Assembly (NCBI RefSeq): GCF_001270495.1
Contig: NZ_LGUR01000233.1
Span: 1 to 54,627 of the forward strand
Source of the DNA: Streptomyces viridochromogenes
GTDB taxonomy: Bacteria; Actinomycetota; Actinomycetes; Streptomycetales; Streptomycetaceae
DNA: 54,627 nt
Direction of reading: 5' to 3'
This document shows, one piece after another, positions 9,338-17,993 of the stretch. Made by a program: the position numbers and the translations under genes. The notes beneath the pieces are model-generated. The model did no database searches. It worked only from the letters and a program-made list of their open reading frames with translations, and was not told where the DNA came from. Within the stretch, counting starts at the first letter, position 1. Each line of letters starts with the position of its first letter.

Positions 9338-10543
9338 CTATGCTGGCTCGACCCTCAGGCCCTCCAGCCCCCGGATCACAAAGTTCGGCTTCCGCTCCGG
9401 CTCCGCCGTCAACCGTAGGGTCGGGGCCTGTTCCAGCAGGGCTGTCATGGAGGCCGCCAGTTCGATGCGGGCCAGCGGTGCGCCGATGCAGTAATGGATC
9501 CCGGCGCTGAAGGAGATGTGCGGGTTCTCCTTGCGGGTGAGGTCCAGCCGGTCGGGGTTCTGGAACACCCCGGGGTCGTGGTTCGCGGAGCCGAAGAGCA
9601 TCGCGATCTCCGCACCCCGCGGGATCGTCGTGCCGTCGATCTCGATCTCGTCCAGGACCCAGCGTTCGAAGAGCTGGAGCGGGGTGTCGTAGCGCATCAG
9701 CTCCTCGATCGCGGAGGGGATCAGGGAGTGGTCGGCGCGCAGGGCCGCCAGCTGGTCGGGGTTGCGGAACAGGGCCCACCAGCCGTTGACCGTGGCGTTC
9801 ACCGTGGCCTCGTGGCCGGCGTTCAGGAGGAGGACGGCCGTCGAGATCATCTCCTGCTCGGTCAGACGGTCGCCCTCGTCGTACGCGGCGATCAGGCCGG
9901 AGATCAGGTCGTCGCCGGGTTCCTCGCGGCGGGCGGCGATCAGCTCCAGGAGGTACTCCGAGAACTCCACCGACGCGCGGACCGCCTTCGTCGCCGTGTC
10001 CTCCGACGGGTTCAGCTCGTACATCCCGCAGATGTCCGCCGACCAGGGCCGCAGCTGCGCCCGGTCCGACTCCGGGATGCCCAGCATCTCGGCGATCACC
10101 GCGACCGGCAGCGGCTCGGCCACGTCCGTCAGCAGGTCGCCGCCGCCCGCCTCCACCAGGCCGGACACCAGATCGCCCGCCAGTTGCCGCACATACGGCT
10201 TCAGCTGCTCCACCGTGCGCGGGGTGAACGCCTTCGACACCAGCCGGCGGATCCGGGTGTGGTCCGGCGGCTCCAGGTCGAGCATCCCGTGGTCGTTGAG
10301 GACGTGGAACGGCTCGTGCTCCGCCGGCGGCGCCGTCCGCCCGAAGTCCTCGTGCGTGAACCGGTGCTGGTACGTCCGCCCCAGCCGGCGGTCACGCAGC
10401 AGCGCCGAGACGTCGGCGTGGTGCGGGATGAGCCACTGACCGGTGGGCTCGAAGTGGTGCACGCGGCCCTTGGCACGCAGCTCGGCATAGGCGGGGTAGG
10501 GGTCGGCGAGGAACGCCGGGTCCCAGGGGTCGAAGGCTGCCAT
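9338..10543 (-). CDS. Cytochrome P450 monooxygenase
   Basis: A 401-residue soluble bacterial class I P450. It shows the I-helix oxygen-binding motif AGHEATVNATV, the K-helix ExxR in IEELMRYDTP, and the heme loop FSAGIHYCIGAPLAR with the axial cysteine near residue 352. The MLDLEPPDHTRIRRLVSKAF segment is typical of actinobacterial CYP105/107-like enzymes. No ferredoxin or reductase gene is adjacent, so redox partners must come from elsewhere. The substrate is unknown, and there is no biosynthetic cluster around it. Confidence 0.95.
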   Translation of the reverse strand: MAAFDPWDPAFLADPYPAYAELRAKGRVHHFEPTGQWLIPHHADVSALLRDRRLGRTYQHRFTHEDFGRTAPPAEHEPFHVLNDHGMLDLEPPDHTRIRRLVSKAFTPRTVEQLKPYVRQLAGDLVSGLVEAGGGDLLTDVAEPLPVAVIAEMLGIPESDRAQLRPWSADICGMYELNPSEDTATKAVRASVEFSEYLLELIAARREEPGDDLISGLIAAYDEGDRLTEQEMISTAVLLLNAGHEATVNATVNGWWALFRNPDQLAALRADHSLIPSAIEELMRYDTPLQLFERWVLDEIEIDGTTIPRGAEIAMLFGSANHDPGVFQNPDRLDLTRKENPHISFSAGIHYCIGAPLARIELAASMTALLEQAPTLRLTAEPERKPNFVIRGLEGLRVEPA

Positions 10544-10683
10544 GAACGGACGCTAGCCCGGGGGTGGGGGGTCTGACCAGGGGTGTCTCGACGCCGCATG
10601 AGGCGCTGAGGCCCGGCAAGGGCAACGCGGCCGGCACTACCCTCCCCCGGCGACACCGACCGCGCCCTTGGAAATGCACCCGC

Positions 10684-11223
10684 TCAGACGACCGGCGATG
10701 CCTTGAACGGGTAGGTCTTGTCGCCTGCGCCGTCGTTGTTCCAGTTGAGGTGCAACTCACCGTCGCCCAGTCCCTTGCTGGAACCGATCCGGTAGCTGAT
10801 GGTGCCCGTGGTGTACGAGCCCTTGTAGTCGCCGCTGGAGTTGCTGTTCTCCATCTTGGCCTCGATGGCCCCGTAGTTCCCCGACTTCTTCACCGGGTCG
10901 GTGCCGGACTGCGACTTCTTGATCTGGACCTTGAAGTAGGCGTCGTCGAAGATCGAGGTGTCGTCGACCGTGGCACGCTCCGCCCCGGACCAGGTGATCT
11001 TGGCGTAGCTGTAGACAGTGGAGCCGGAGCGCTTCGCGCACACGGACACGGTGACGTTCCAGTTGTCGGGCCAGGGACCCGAGTACGACGGGTCGTCGAT
11101 CGACTGGTCGCTGCTGGTGCACTTGTAGGAGGCGGCGGCCGCCGGGGTGGCGGTCGCGACGGCCGCGGTGCCGGCCAGGGCGGCGACGATGACCGCGGCG
11201 GAAGCGGAGCGCTTCATGCGCAT
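10684..11223 (-). CDS. Small secreted protein of unknown function, 179 aa
   Basis: The start is ATG 11223, preceded by GAAGGG at 6-base spacing; an in-frame extension to 11334 has no ribosome site. Residues 1 to about 32 form a Sec signal peptide (MRMKRSASAAVIVAALAGTA, then an AAAA cleavage region). The mature part is Ser/Thr/Tyr/Asp-rich and beta-like (NWNVTVSVCAKRSGSTVYSY, ITWSGAERATVDDTSIFDD), with only two cysteines that could form one disulfide. I do not recognise a family. It appears monocistronic, between the P450 and the response regulator. Confidence 0.8.
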   Translation of the reverse strand: MRMKRSASAAVIVAALAGTAAVATATPAAAASYKCTSSDQSIDDPSYSGPWPDNWNVTVSVCAKRSGSTVYSYAKITWSGAERATVDDTSIFDDAYFKVQIKKSQSGTDPVKKSGNYGAIEAKMENSNSSGDYKGSYTTGTISYRIGSSKGLGDGELHLNWNNDGAGDKTYPFKASPVV

Positions 11224-11421
11224 GCTGTGCCCTTCGCTGAGAAGTGGGGTTCCGGGCTGCAGATGGCTGTGGTGGGGGACCCGACGGGTCAGGGACGACC
11301 ACTGACGAACAATGGTTCGCGTCCCGTGCAGCACTCATGATCTAACTGGGTCCCACCAACAAACCGCCAACAGATCACACCGCAGAGCACACCGCCGAGC
11401 ACACCGCGCCCGGAGCACCCC

Positions 11422-12087
11422 CTACCCCGGCGTCACAAGCCGCGCCTCGTACGCGAACACCGCCGCCTGCGTACGGTCCCGCAGCCCCAGCTTCACCAGG
11501 ATCCGGCTGACGTGGGTCTTGATCGTCGACTCGGCGACCACCAGCCGCTCGGCTATCTCCGCGTTCGACAGGCCCTGCGCGATCAGCACCAGCACCTCCG
11601 TCTCCCGCTCCGTCAGTTCCCCGTACGCGGCGTGCGCGGAGGACATCAGACGCGGGGAGTCGGACAGCTTCGAGAACTCCGTGATCAGCCGCCGGGTGAC
11701 GGAGGGCGCGAGGAGGGCCTCACCGGCCGCCACCACCCTGACCCCGTCGGCGAGCTGGCGGGCCGAGGCGTCCTTCAGCAGGAAGCCCGAGGCTCCCGCG
11801 CGCAGCGCCTGGTACACGTACTCGTCGAGGTCGAAGGTGGTCAGCACCAGCACCTTGGACGTGGTGTCGGCCGCGACGATCTCCCGGGTCGCCTCGATGC
11901 CGTTCAGCTCCGGCATGCGGATGTCCATCAGCACGACGTCGGGGGCGAGCTCACGGACCCGGTCCACCGCTTCGCGTCCGTTGACCGCCTCGCCGACGAC
12001 CTCGATGTCCGGCATCGCGTTCAGCAGGACCGAGAAGCCCTCGCGCACCATCATCTGGTCGTCCGCGATCAGTACGCGGATGGTCAT
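11422..12087 (-). CDS. NarL/LuxR-family response regulator (system 1)
   Basis: 221 residues. The receiver domain has the acidic pair ADD (9-10), phosphoacceptor Asp55 in VVLMDIRMP and switch-region VLVLTTFDLDEYVYQAL. The LuxR HTH (LTERETEVLVLIAQGLSNAEIAERL, then STIKTHVSRILVKLGLRDRTQ) is at the C-terminus. It overlaps the upstream kinase gene by four bases, so the two are one operon. It is a close paralogue of the regulator at 13543-14217, with near-identical receiver and HTH blocks, so cross-talk or a shared binding site is plausible. Confidence 0.93.
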   Translation of the reverse strand: MTIRVLIADDQMMVREGFSVLLNAMPDIEVVGEAVNGREAVDRVRELAPDVVLMDIRMPELNGIEATREIVAADTTSKVLVLTTFDLDEYVYQALRAGASGFLLKDASARQLADGVRVVAAGEALLAPSVTRRLITEFSKLSDSPRLMSSAHAAYGELTERETEVLVLIAQGLSNAEIAERLVVAESTIKTHVSRILVKLGLRDRTQAAVFAYEARLVTPG

Positions 12088-13418
12088 GAGCCGTCCTCTG
12101 CCGTCGTGGCGACCGGCAGGAACACGGCCACCTCGTAGCCGCCGTCCTCCGTCCGGCCCGCCGTCATCTCGCCGCCCAGCATGCTGACGCGCTCCCGCAT
12201 CCCGGTGATGCCGTGTCCGGCGCCCGGTGAGGGCTTCAGCAGGGCCGACGCGGGCGGCGGGCCGTTGACTATGCGCAGGCCGAGGCCGCCGAGGACGTAC
12301 CCGATCTCCACCCGGGCGCTCGCGCCGGGCGCGTGCCGCAGGCTGTTGCTGAGTGCCTCCTGCACGATCCGGTACGCCGACAGCTCCACGCCGGGCGGCA
12401 GTTCGCGCACCGCGCCGATCGTCGCCTTCTCGACGCTCAGTCCCGCGTCCCGCACGTTCGCCAGCAGCCCTTCCAGGTCGGCGAGGGTGGGCTGCGGGGC
12501 GTCCGGGGCCTCGTAGTCCTCGGCGCGGACGACGCCCAGGATGCGGCGCAGTTCGGTGAGCGCCGCCACCGCGTTCTCCCGGATGGTGGCGAAGGCCCGC
12601 TCCAGCTCCGGCGGCGGGTTCTCCACCCGGTAGGGGGCGGCCTCCGCCTGGATGGCGACCACCGACATGTGGTGGGCGACCACGTCGTGCAGCTCACGCG
12701 CGATGGTGGTGCGCTCCTCCAGCAAGGTGCGCCTGGAGCGCTCCTGCGCGGTCACGGTCTGCTGGGCGGTGACCTCCTGCCTCGCTTCCCTGCGTATGTG
12801 CCACAGGGCGACGCAGAGCAGGGCCATCGCGGAGACGACCATCATGGGGCCGGTGTTCGTGCCGTAGTAGCCACCGCCGACACCGGCGTCCGCCAGGAGG
12901 CCGTACGCCCCCGTCACCCCCCACATCCATGCCGCTGTGCGGGGCCTGGTGCGAACGGCCACGACTGTCAGCACGGTCAGATGGCAGACGAGGCTGCCCG
13001 GCATCCACGGCCACTCGCCCGCGCCGCCGATCACCGCGACGACCGGGGTGGCGGCCATGGACAGCCAGAACGCTCCGACGGGCCGCGCCATGGTCAGCAG
13101 AATCGGGATCGCACAGAGCGGACCTACCAGCAGGGCCGGCCCAGTGGTGTCGACACTGCCTATGAACAGGGCGAACAGTGCCGCCGTGGCGATCACGGCG
13201 TGCGGTGTCCAGGCCGCGTGCTCCCGCAGACGGCCGGGCAGCCGGCGAGTCAGCGGGCCGTCGACCCGCATGCGGGGCATCGGACGGTAGGCGAAGGCGT
13301 CGTGGAGCAGGTCCTGCCGCAGCCCTTGCAGGGCGTCCGCGGCGAGCCGGAACTCCGGGCTGCGCGGCTTGGCACCGTCGCCCGGTGGCGGCTTCTGCGT
13401 GTGAGTCGTCTCGGTCAC
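12084..13418 (-). CDS. Sensor histidine kinase, HisKA_3 type (system 1)
   Basis: 444 residues. A cytoplasmic N-terminus is followed by about six membrane helices (residues 73-207), the HisKA_3 dimerisation helix with phospho-His near 244 (IARELHDVVAHHMS), and a HATPase domain (YRIVQEALSNSLRHAPG, GHGITGMRERV). There is no large extracellular sensor, so it probably senses a membrane or intramembrane cue. It partners the regulator overlapping its 3' end. A 19-bp motif shared with the second system lies 67-85 bases upstream of its start. Confidence 0.93.
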   Translation of the reverse strand: MTETTHTQKPPPGDGAKPRSPEFRLAADALQGLRQDLLHDAFAYRPMPRMRVDGPLTRRLPGRLREHAAWTPHAVIATAALFALFIGSVDTTGPALLVGPLCAIPILLTMARPVGAFWLSMAATPVVAVIGGAGEWPWMPGSLVCHLTVLTVVAVRTRPRTAAWMWGVTGAYGLLADAGVGGGYYGTNTGPMMVVSAMALLCVALWHIRREARQEVTAQQTVTAQERSRRTLLEERTTIARELHDVVAHHMSVVAIQAEAAPYRVENPPPELERAFATIRENAVAALTELRRILGVVRAEDYEAPDAPQPTLADLEGLLANVRDAGLSVEKATIGAVRELPPGVELSAYRIVQEALSNSLRHAPGASARVEIGYVLGGLGLRIVNGPPPASALLKPSPGAGHGITGMRERVSMLGGEMTAGRTEDGGYEVAVFLPVATTAEDGS

Positions 13419-13484
13419 GTACAGAACGGTAGGCGCAAGGCGCTGTCGAGGTCGTCCCCAGTGAGAGGGGTTCCGGCAGGTCCG

Positions 13485-13503
13485 TCTCAGGTACTACGGG
13501 TAT
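13485..13503 (-). promoter_or_regulatory. 19-bp motif upstream of kinase 1 (copy 1)
   Basis: Plus-strand TCTCAGGTACTACGGGTAT, which is 18 of 19 identical to the copy at 17942-17960. On the minus strand it reads as two TACCYG units 9 bases apart, a layout typical of NarL-type regulator half-sites. It lies between the stop of regulator 2 and the start of kinase 1. Confidence 0.55.
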
Positions 13504-13542
13504 CGACGCTGGTGGCGCCGGGCCTGGCGGCCCTGCCCGCGT

Positions 13543-14217
13543 TCAGCGTCCCGACGGCCGCACCAGACCCGACTCGTACGCGAACACCGCCGCCTGCGTC
13601 CGGTCCCGCAGCCCCAGCTTCACCAGGATGCGGCCCACATGGGTCTTCACGGTCTGCTCGGCCACGACGAGCCGCTCGGCGATCTCCGCGTTCGACAGCC
13701 CCTGCGCGATCAGGGCGAGGACCTCCGTCTCGCGCTCGGTCAGGTCGCCGACGCGTTGCTTGAGCGGAGCACGGGGCCGCTTGACCAGACGGGAGAACTC
13801 GGCGATCAGCCGCCGGGTGATGCCCGGCGCGAGCAGCGCGTCGCCGGCCGCCACGACCCGTACCGCCTCGGCCAGCTGGTCGGCGGAGGCGTCCTTCAGC
13901 AGGAAGCCCGAGGCGCCCGCGTGCAGCGCCTCGTACACGTACTCGTCGAGGTCGAAGGTGGTCAGCACCAGCACCTTGATCTCCGGTGTGGCCGTGGTGA
14001 TGCGGCGGGTGGCCTCGATGCCGCCGAGCTCGGGCATGCGGATGTCCATCAGGACGACGTCGGGGGAGAGCTCGGCGACCTTCGCGATCGCGTCCAGGCC
14101 GTCGACCGCCTGGCCGATCACGTCGATGTCGGGCTTGGTGTTGAGCAGCACGGAGAATCCCTGCCGGACCATCTGCTGGTCGTCGGCGATGAGTACGCGG
14201 ATGGGGCTGCTCGTCAT
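13543..14217 (-). CDS. NarL/LuxR-family response regulator (system 2)
   Basis: 224 residues. The receiver has ADD at 11-13 and Asp58 in VVLMDIRMPE; the HTH reads LTERETEVLALIAQGLSNAEIAERL with TVKTHVGRILVKLGLRDRTQ. It overlaps kinase 2 by four bases. Its similarity to the regulator at 11422-12087 indicates a local duplication of the whole two-component pair. It is the last gene of a probable operon beginning at 17833. Confidence 0.93.
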   Translation of the reverse strand: MTSSPIRVLIADDQQMVRQGFSVLLNTKPDIDVIGQAVDGLDAIAKVAELSPDVVLMDIRMPELGGIEATRRITTATPEIKVLVLTTFDLDEYVYEALHAGASGFLLKDASADQLAEAVRVVAAGDALLAPGITRRLIAEFSRLVKRPRAPLKQRVGDLTERETEVLALIAQGLSNAEIAERLVVAEQTVKTHVGRILVKLGLRDRTQAAVFAYESGLVRPSGR

Positions 14218-15563
14218 GCGGTCGGTTCTCCTGTCATGGATGGGACAGTCGGCGGGGTCTCGCCGCGCGGGAGGAAGGCCGAGACCGCGAAACCGCCCTG
14301 CTGGGTGGGGGCCGCGGTGAGGTGGCCACCGAGCATCATCGCTCGCTCGCGCATGCCTAGCAGGCCGTGTCCCGCGCCGGGGGAGGGCGGAACGGTCTGC
14401 TGTGGACGGGAGTTGACGACACCCAGGTGCAGTCCGTGGAAGTCATGGGATATCTCGACGCGCACCTCCGAGCCCGGTGCGTGCCGCAGGGCGTTGCTGA
14501 GCGCCTCCTGGATGATCCGGTACGCGGACAACTCCACTCCCGTGGGGTACTGGTGAACCTCACCCCTGATGTCGGTGACCACGTCCAGTCCGGCGGCACG
14601 GGTGTTCTCGATGAGGACGTCGAGCCGGTCGAGGGTGGGCTGCGGAGTGTGCGGGGCGGCGCCCGTGCCGGCCTCGTCGAGCGAGCCGGGCCCGTCGGGG
14701 TGCTCGGAGCGCAGGACGCCGAGCACCCGGCGCAGCTCGGTCAGCGCCTCCAGCGCGTTCTGCCGGATGCCCTCAAGGTTCTCCTTGAGCTCCTGGGGCG
14801 GATTCTCGACCAGATGAGGGGCGACCTGCGCCTGGATGGAGATGACGGACATGTGGTGGGCGACCACGTCGTGCAGCTCGCGAGCGATACGGCTGCGCTC
14901 CTCCAGTACGGTGCGCCGGGCCCGCTCCTCGGCGGTGATGGTGGACTGTCTGCCGAGTTCGGCACGGGCTTCCCGGCGTCCGCGCAGCGCCATGCCGAGC
15001 ACCACGGCGATCGCGAACAGCGAGACCGCGAGCACCCCCGTACGCACACTCCCCGGCGCGCCCAGCAGGCCCTGAAGGACGTAGGTGACCAGCACGGACA
15101 GGGCGAGCGCCTCCGCGGACACCCGGGTGGGCACCCGAAGGGCGAGCAGCAGCAGCACGAGCAGGTGCGCGATGAGCCCCGCCGACGTCCACGGCCAGGT
15201 GAAGTCCTGCGCGTCACCGGACAGCAGCCGTTGACGCACAGCGAGGGCCCCGACCACGGTGGCCGCCATCGACAGCCACCACGCCGGGACCGGCCGCCAC
15301 ATGGCGAGTACCACCGCGCCTCCCTGCGCGATGGCGACCGGGAAGGCGAGCCCGAGGACCAGCCCTCCGTTGTCCTGGAGTTGTGCGGTCTCGCCGAGCG
15401 TGATGCCGAGCGCGGCCAGGCACAGCACGCCGTGCGGCAGCCAGCGCAACCACACGGAGGGGGGCAGCGGGTCCGCCCTGAGGGTCCACAGGTCGTCGCG
15501 CAGCACCCGCAGCCAGCGCCGTACTCGGCTCGCGAACGCGTGCTGGGTCCCCGTCTCCGTCAC
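14214..15563 (-). CDS. Sensor histidine kinase, HisKA_3 type (system 2)
   Basis: 449 residues from GTG 15563. This start is chosen because its N-terminus (TETGTQ) matches that of paralogous kinase 1 (TETTHTQ), and because starts at 15602 or 15581 would run into the acyltransferase gene. It has about six membrane helices (residues 42-195), the phospho-His motif IARELHDVVAHHMS (His about 231), and HATPase motifs YRIIQEALSNALRHAPG and GHGLLGMRERAM. It lies 10 bases after the acyltransferase stop, so signalling and cell-surface modification genes are probably cotranscribed. Confidence 0.92.
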   Translation of the reverse strand: MTETGTQHAFASRVRRWLRVLRDDLWTLRADPLPPSVWLRWLPHGVLCLAALGITLGETAQLQDNGGLVLGLAFPVAIAQGGAVVLAMWRPVPAWWLSMAATVVGALAVRQRLLSGDAQDFTWPWTSAGLIAHLLVLLLLALRVPTRVSAEALALSVLVTYVLQGLLGAPGSVRTGVLAVSLFAIAVVLGMALRGRREARAELGRQSTITAEERARRTVLEERSRIARELHDVVAHHMSVISIQAQVAPHLVENPPQELKENLEGIRQNALEALTELRRVLGVLRSEHPDGPGSLDEAGTGAAPHTPQPTLDRLDVLIENTRAAGLDVVTDIRGEVHQYPTGVELSAYRIIQEALSNALRHAPGSEVRVEISHDFHGLHLGVVNSRPQQTVPPSPGAGHGLLGMRERAMMLGGHLTAAPTQQGGFAVSAFLPRGETPPTVPSMTGEPTA

Positions 15564-15573
15564 ATGACCAACC

Positions 15574-16806
15574 CTAGGCATGGTGTCGTGCCTCCGTTCC
15601 ACTTCCTTGAGCAGCCGGGTGGGATCGGACGACCTTGGACGGACGGCCGGTCGGGCGGCGAGGGCCCTGTTCGTACGGGCGGAATGCCGTCCAGCAAAGG
15701 GCCAGCGCCAGGGTGAACAGGGGGAGCCAAGCCAAACGGGCCGCCACCCAGCCCAGGTTGTCGGGAACGGTGTGCAGGCCGGGGAGGTGGCCCGCCGGCA
15801 GGAGCGTGGCCGTGGCCGCCATCAGGGCCGTCTGGTGCCAGAGGAAGATCGTCATCGCGGAGAGGTTGAGCAGCGCCACCACCGCCCAGGCCAGGGGGCG
15901 GCGCATCGCGCGGCGCAGGGGCTCGCGCAGGAGCAGCGCCAGGCCGCACTGGGCCAGGCCGAAGGAGACGGCGGCCAGGGTCGGTGGGTTGAGGTTGGAG
16001 ACGTCGGCGCCGGAGACGCCGACCATCGACGCCGGGTAGCCCGCCAAGGCGACCAGCCCGGCCGTCGCCACGGCGCCGCCCGTCAGCAGGACCCAGCCCG
16101 CGCGGCGGCGCTCCAACTCCCCCCGGGTCCAGGCCGCGCCCAGGGTGTACGGCACCAGCCAGCCGGCCGCCACGTTCACCCAGCCGAGCCAGGCGGGGGC
16201 GCCCAGGCCGAAGCGGAGGAGGTCCACATGGAGGACGACGGCCAGGGGCCACAGGGGGTTGAGGCGGAGGAGAAGGGGCGTGGCCGCTGTCAGCGCCGCG
16301 AAGGCCAGGAGGAACCACAGCGGGGACAGGGCCAGTTTGACCAGGGTGCGGACCGTGTCGATGTCCGTGCCCGAGAGGAGCAGCAGGGCCGACACCACTG
16401 TCCACAGGGTGAGGAAGGCCGCCACCGGCTTGAACAGGCGGGACATTCGGGACCTCAGCCACTGCCCGTACGTCGTGCCGCGTGCCCGCGCCGAGGTGTA
16501 GCCACGGGTCGCCACATGACCGCCGACCAGGAAGAACACAGCGAGGGTCTGTAAGACCCAGGAGATCGGGGCCAGCCAGGGCATGTGCTGGAGCGGGCTC
16601 GCGGTGTGCAGTGCCGCTCCGCCGCCTTCCGCCACCAAGGCCGTGACCAGCCAGTGGCCGAGCAGGACGCCGAGGACGGCGAAGGCGCGCAGGGCGTCGA
16701 CGGCCCGGTCCCGGTCGGCGGGGGTGGCGGCATCGACCTGCTCGGCGCCCTGGCGCACGCCCTGCCATGTGCCTCGGAGGCGCGCTACCGCCGTCGGCTC
16801 AGCCAT
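15574..16806 (-). CDS. Acyltransferase-3 family integral membrane protein
   Basis: 410 residues with about ten membrane helices. The family hallmark is RDRAVDALRAFAVLGVLLGHW in the first helix, followed by APISWVLQTLAVFFLVGGHVA. Members transfer acyl groups (often acetyl or succinyl) to extracytoplasmic sugars, lipids or peptidoglycan; the acceptor here is unknown. It overlaps the upstream hydrolase gene by eight bases and precedes a sensor kinase by 10 bases. This suggests a surface-modification function tied to that two-component system. Confidence 0.88.
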   Translation of the reverse strand: MAEPTAVARLRGTWQGVRQGAEQVDAATPADRDRAVDALRAFAVLGVLLGHWLVTALVAEGGGAALHTASPLQHMPWLAPISWVLQTLAVFFLVGGHVATRGYTSARARGTTYGQWLRSRMSRLFKPVAAFLTLWTVVSALLLLSGTDIDTVRTLVKLALSPLWFLLAFAALTAATPLLLRLNPLWPLAVVLHVDLLRFGLGAPAWLGWVNVAAGWLVPYTLGAAWTRGELERRRAGWVLLTGGAVATAGLVALAGYPASMVGVSGADVSNLNPPTLAAVSFGLAQCGLALLLREPLRRAMRRPLAWAVVALLNLSAMTIFLWHQTALMAATATLLPAGHLPGLHTVPDNLGWVAARLAWLPLFTLALALCWTAFRPYEQGPRRPTGRPSKVVRSHPAAQGSGTEARHHA

Positions 16807-17833
16807 GGGTCGCCTCCGGAGTCTCGCCCAGCACGATGCGGGTCAGGTTGGCCAGGGATGTCGAGCCCGGCCTGAAGTAGTCGCTGTGGCCGCCGTCGCC
16901 CGCGGCGAAGACGCGGGCCGCCCAGACGCGTGCCGGGGTGTGCAGGGCCGCGGCGGTGTCCGCACCGGTGCCGGGGCTGCCGACCAGGGCGATGTCGTCG
17001 ACGTCCAGGTGGGAGGCCGCACGCCCGCAGACCACCGAGCCGTAGGAGTGGCAGAGGAGGGAGATGTCCGGCCGTTTGCCGGCCGTCCCGGCGCGCTGCC
17101 CGGCCGACCCGGTGTGCTCGTCGGCCGGGTCGGCGGCCGTGAGGGCGCGCAGCTGCCGTATGAACTCCCGCAGCTTCGGGGCCGCCTCGTCGGCTCGGTC
17201 GGTCGTCGTGACCGTGGTGCTGACCGTGGCCGGTGTTTCGTAGCCGAGCCAGGCCACCACCGCGGTGCGAGTGCCGTGCGGTGCCTCCCGGGTGAGCCGT
17301 TCGTGCAGGGCACCGGCGGCGTCGCGGAAACGGTCGTACGTGTCGATGGAGGTGTCGGAGCCCGGGACCAGGACCGCGATGCGGTCGGCGTGCGCCAAGT
17401 CGCCGAAGACCTCCGTCGCCAGGCCGGAGCCACGGCCGTCGAAGGAGAGGAATCGGCGGGACGGGTCGGCCATCGCACGGTCCGCGGTGGCGCGTTCGCG
17501 GTCGCCGTGGGCCGCGGCCATGCGGGACGCCTCGGCGGCGTTGGCGCGGTTGGCCGCGTACGTGTAGTCCAGCGTCGCCGCCGTCACCGGCGTGGCGAAG
17601 GCGGCCGGGGCCGGGGCGGGTATCTCGGGGCGGACCGCACCGGACAGCGGGACGACCACGGCGCCGGTGATCAGGGTGGCGAGGAGGGCTCGGCGCAGTC
17701 TGTGACCGCGGCGGGCCTTCCTCGACCGGCTCGGCCCGCCCGGCTCGTGCGCCTTGCCCAGAGCATTCGCGCTACGCGGCGCATTCGCCCTGCCCGGCAC
17801 CTCAGCCTCGGCTGCCCCCGTGTTACGCCCCAT
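16799..17833 (-). CDS. DUF1023-type alpha/beta hydrolase, membrane-anchored or secreted
   Basis: 344 residues. A basic proline/alanine-rich N-terminus is followed by a hydrophobic segment (RRALLATLITGAVVVPLSGA, about 46-65). A DUF1023 hydrolase domain follows: RIAVLVPGSDTSIDTYDRF, TAVVAWLGYETP, and the nucleophile elbow LLCHSYGSVVCG. The elbow has Cys where Gly is usual before His-Ser. The C-terminal GGHSDYF supplies the likely catalytic histidine. It is the first gene of a run reaching the second two-component system; a 19-bp motif lies 109-127 bases upstream. Substrate unknown. Confidence 0.82.
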   Translation of the reverse strand: MGRNTGAAEAEVPGRANAPRSANALGKAHEPGGPSRSRKARRGHRLRRALLATLITGAVVVPLSGAVRPEIPAPAPAAFATPVTAATLDYTYAANRANAAEASRMAAAHGDRERATADRAMADPSRRFLSFDGRGSGLATEVFGDLAHADRIAVLVPGSDTSIDTYDRFRDAAGALHERLTREAPHGTRTAVVAWLGYETPATVSTTVTTTDRADEAAPKLREFIRQLRALTAADPADEHTGSAGQRAGTAGKRPDISLLCHSYGSVVCGRAASHLDVDDIALVGSPGTGADTAAALHTPARVWAARVFAAGDGGHSDYFRPGSTSLANLTRIVLGETPEATHG

Positions 17834-17941
17834 GGTCGTCTTCCCTCCCAGTCCGCCCGGCCATCGGGCTTGTCTGGATGGGAAATTACGGATCCGGCGT
17901 CGTCGTCCGCGTCACGCCAGGGAGCTCACCTGCGACGTAGC

Positions 17942-17960
17942 TCTCAGGTATTACGGGTAT
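17942..17960 (-). promoter_or_regulatory. 19-bp motif upstream of the hydrolase/acyltransferase/kinase operon (copy 2)
   Basis: Plus-strand TCTCAGGTATTACGGGTAT, one base different from 13485-13503. Its position upstream of the first gene of the second unit suggests a common regulator, plausibly one or both of the paralogous response regulators. Confidence 0.55.
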
Positions 17961-17993
17961 GCAGGGGGCCACCCCCGCGCCTACCGCCCCACC

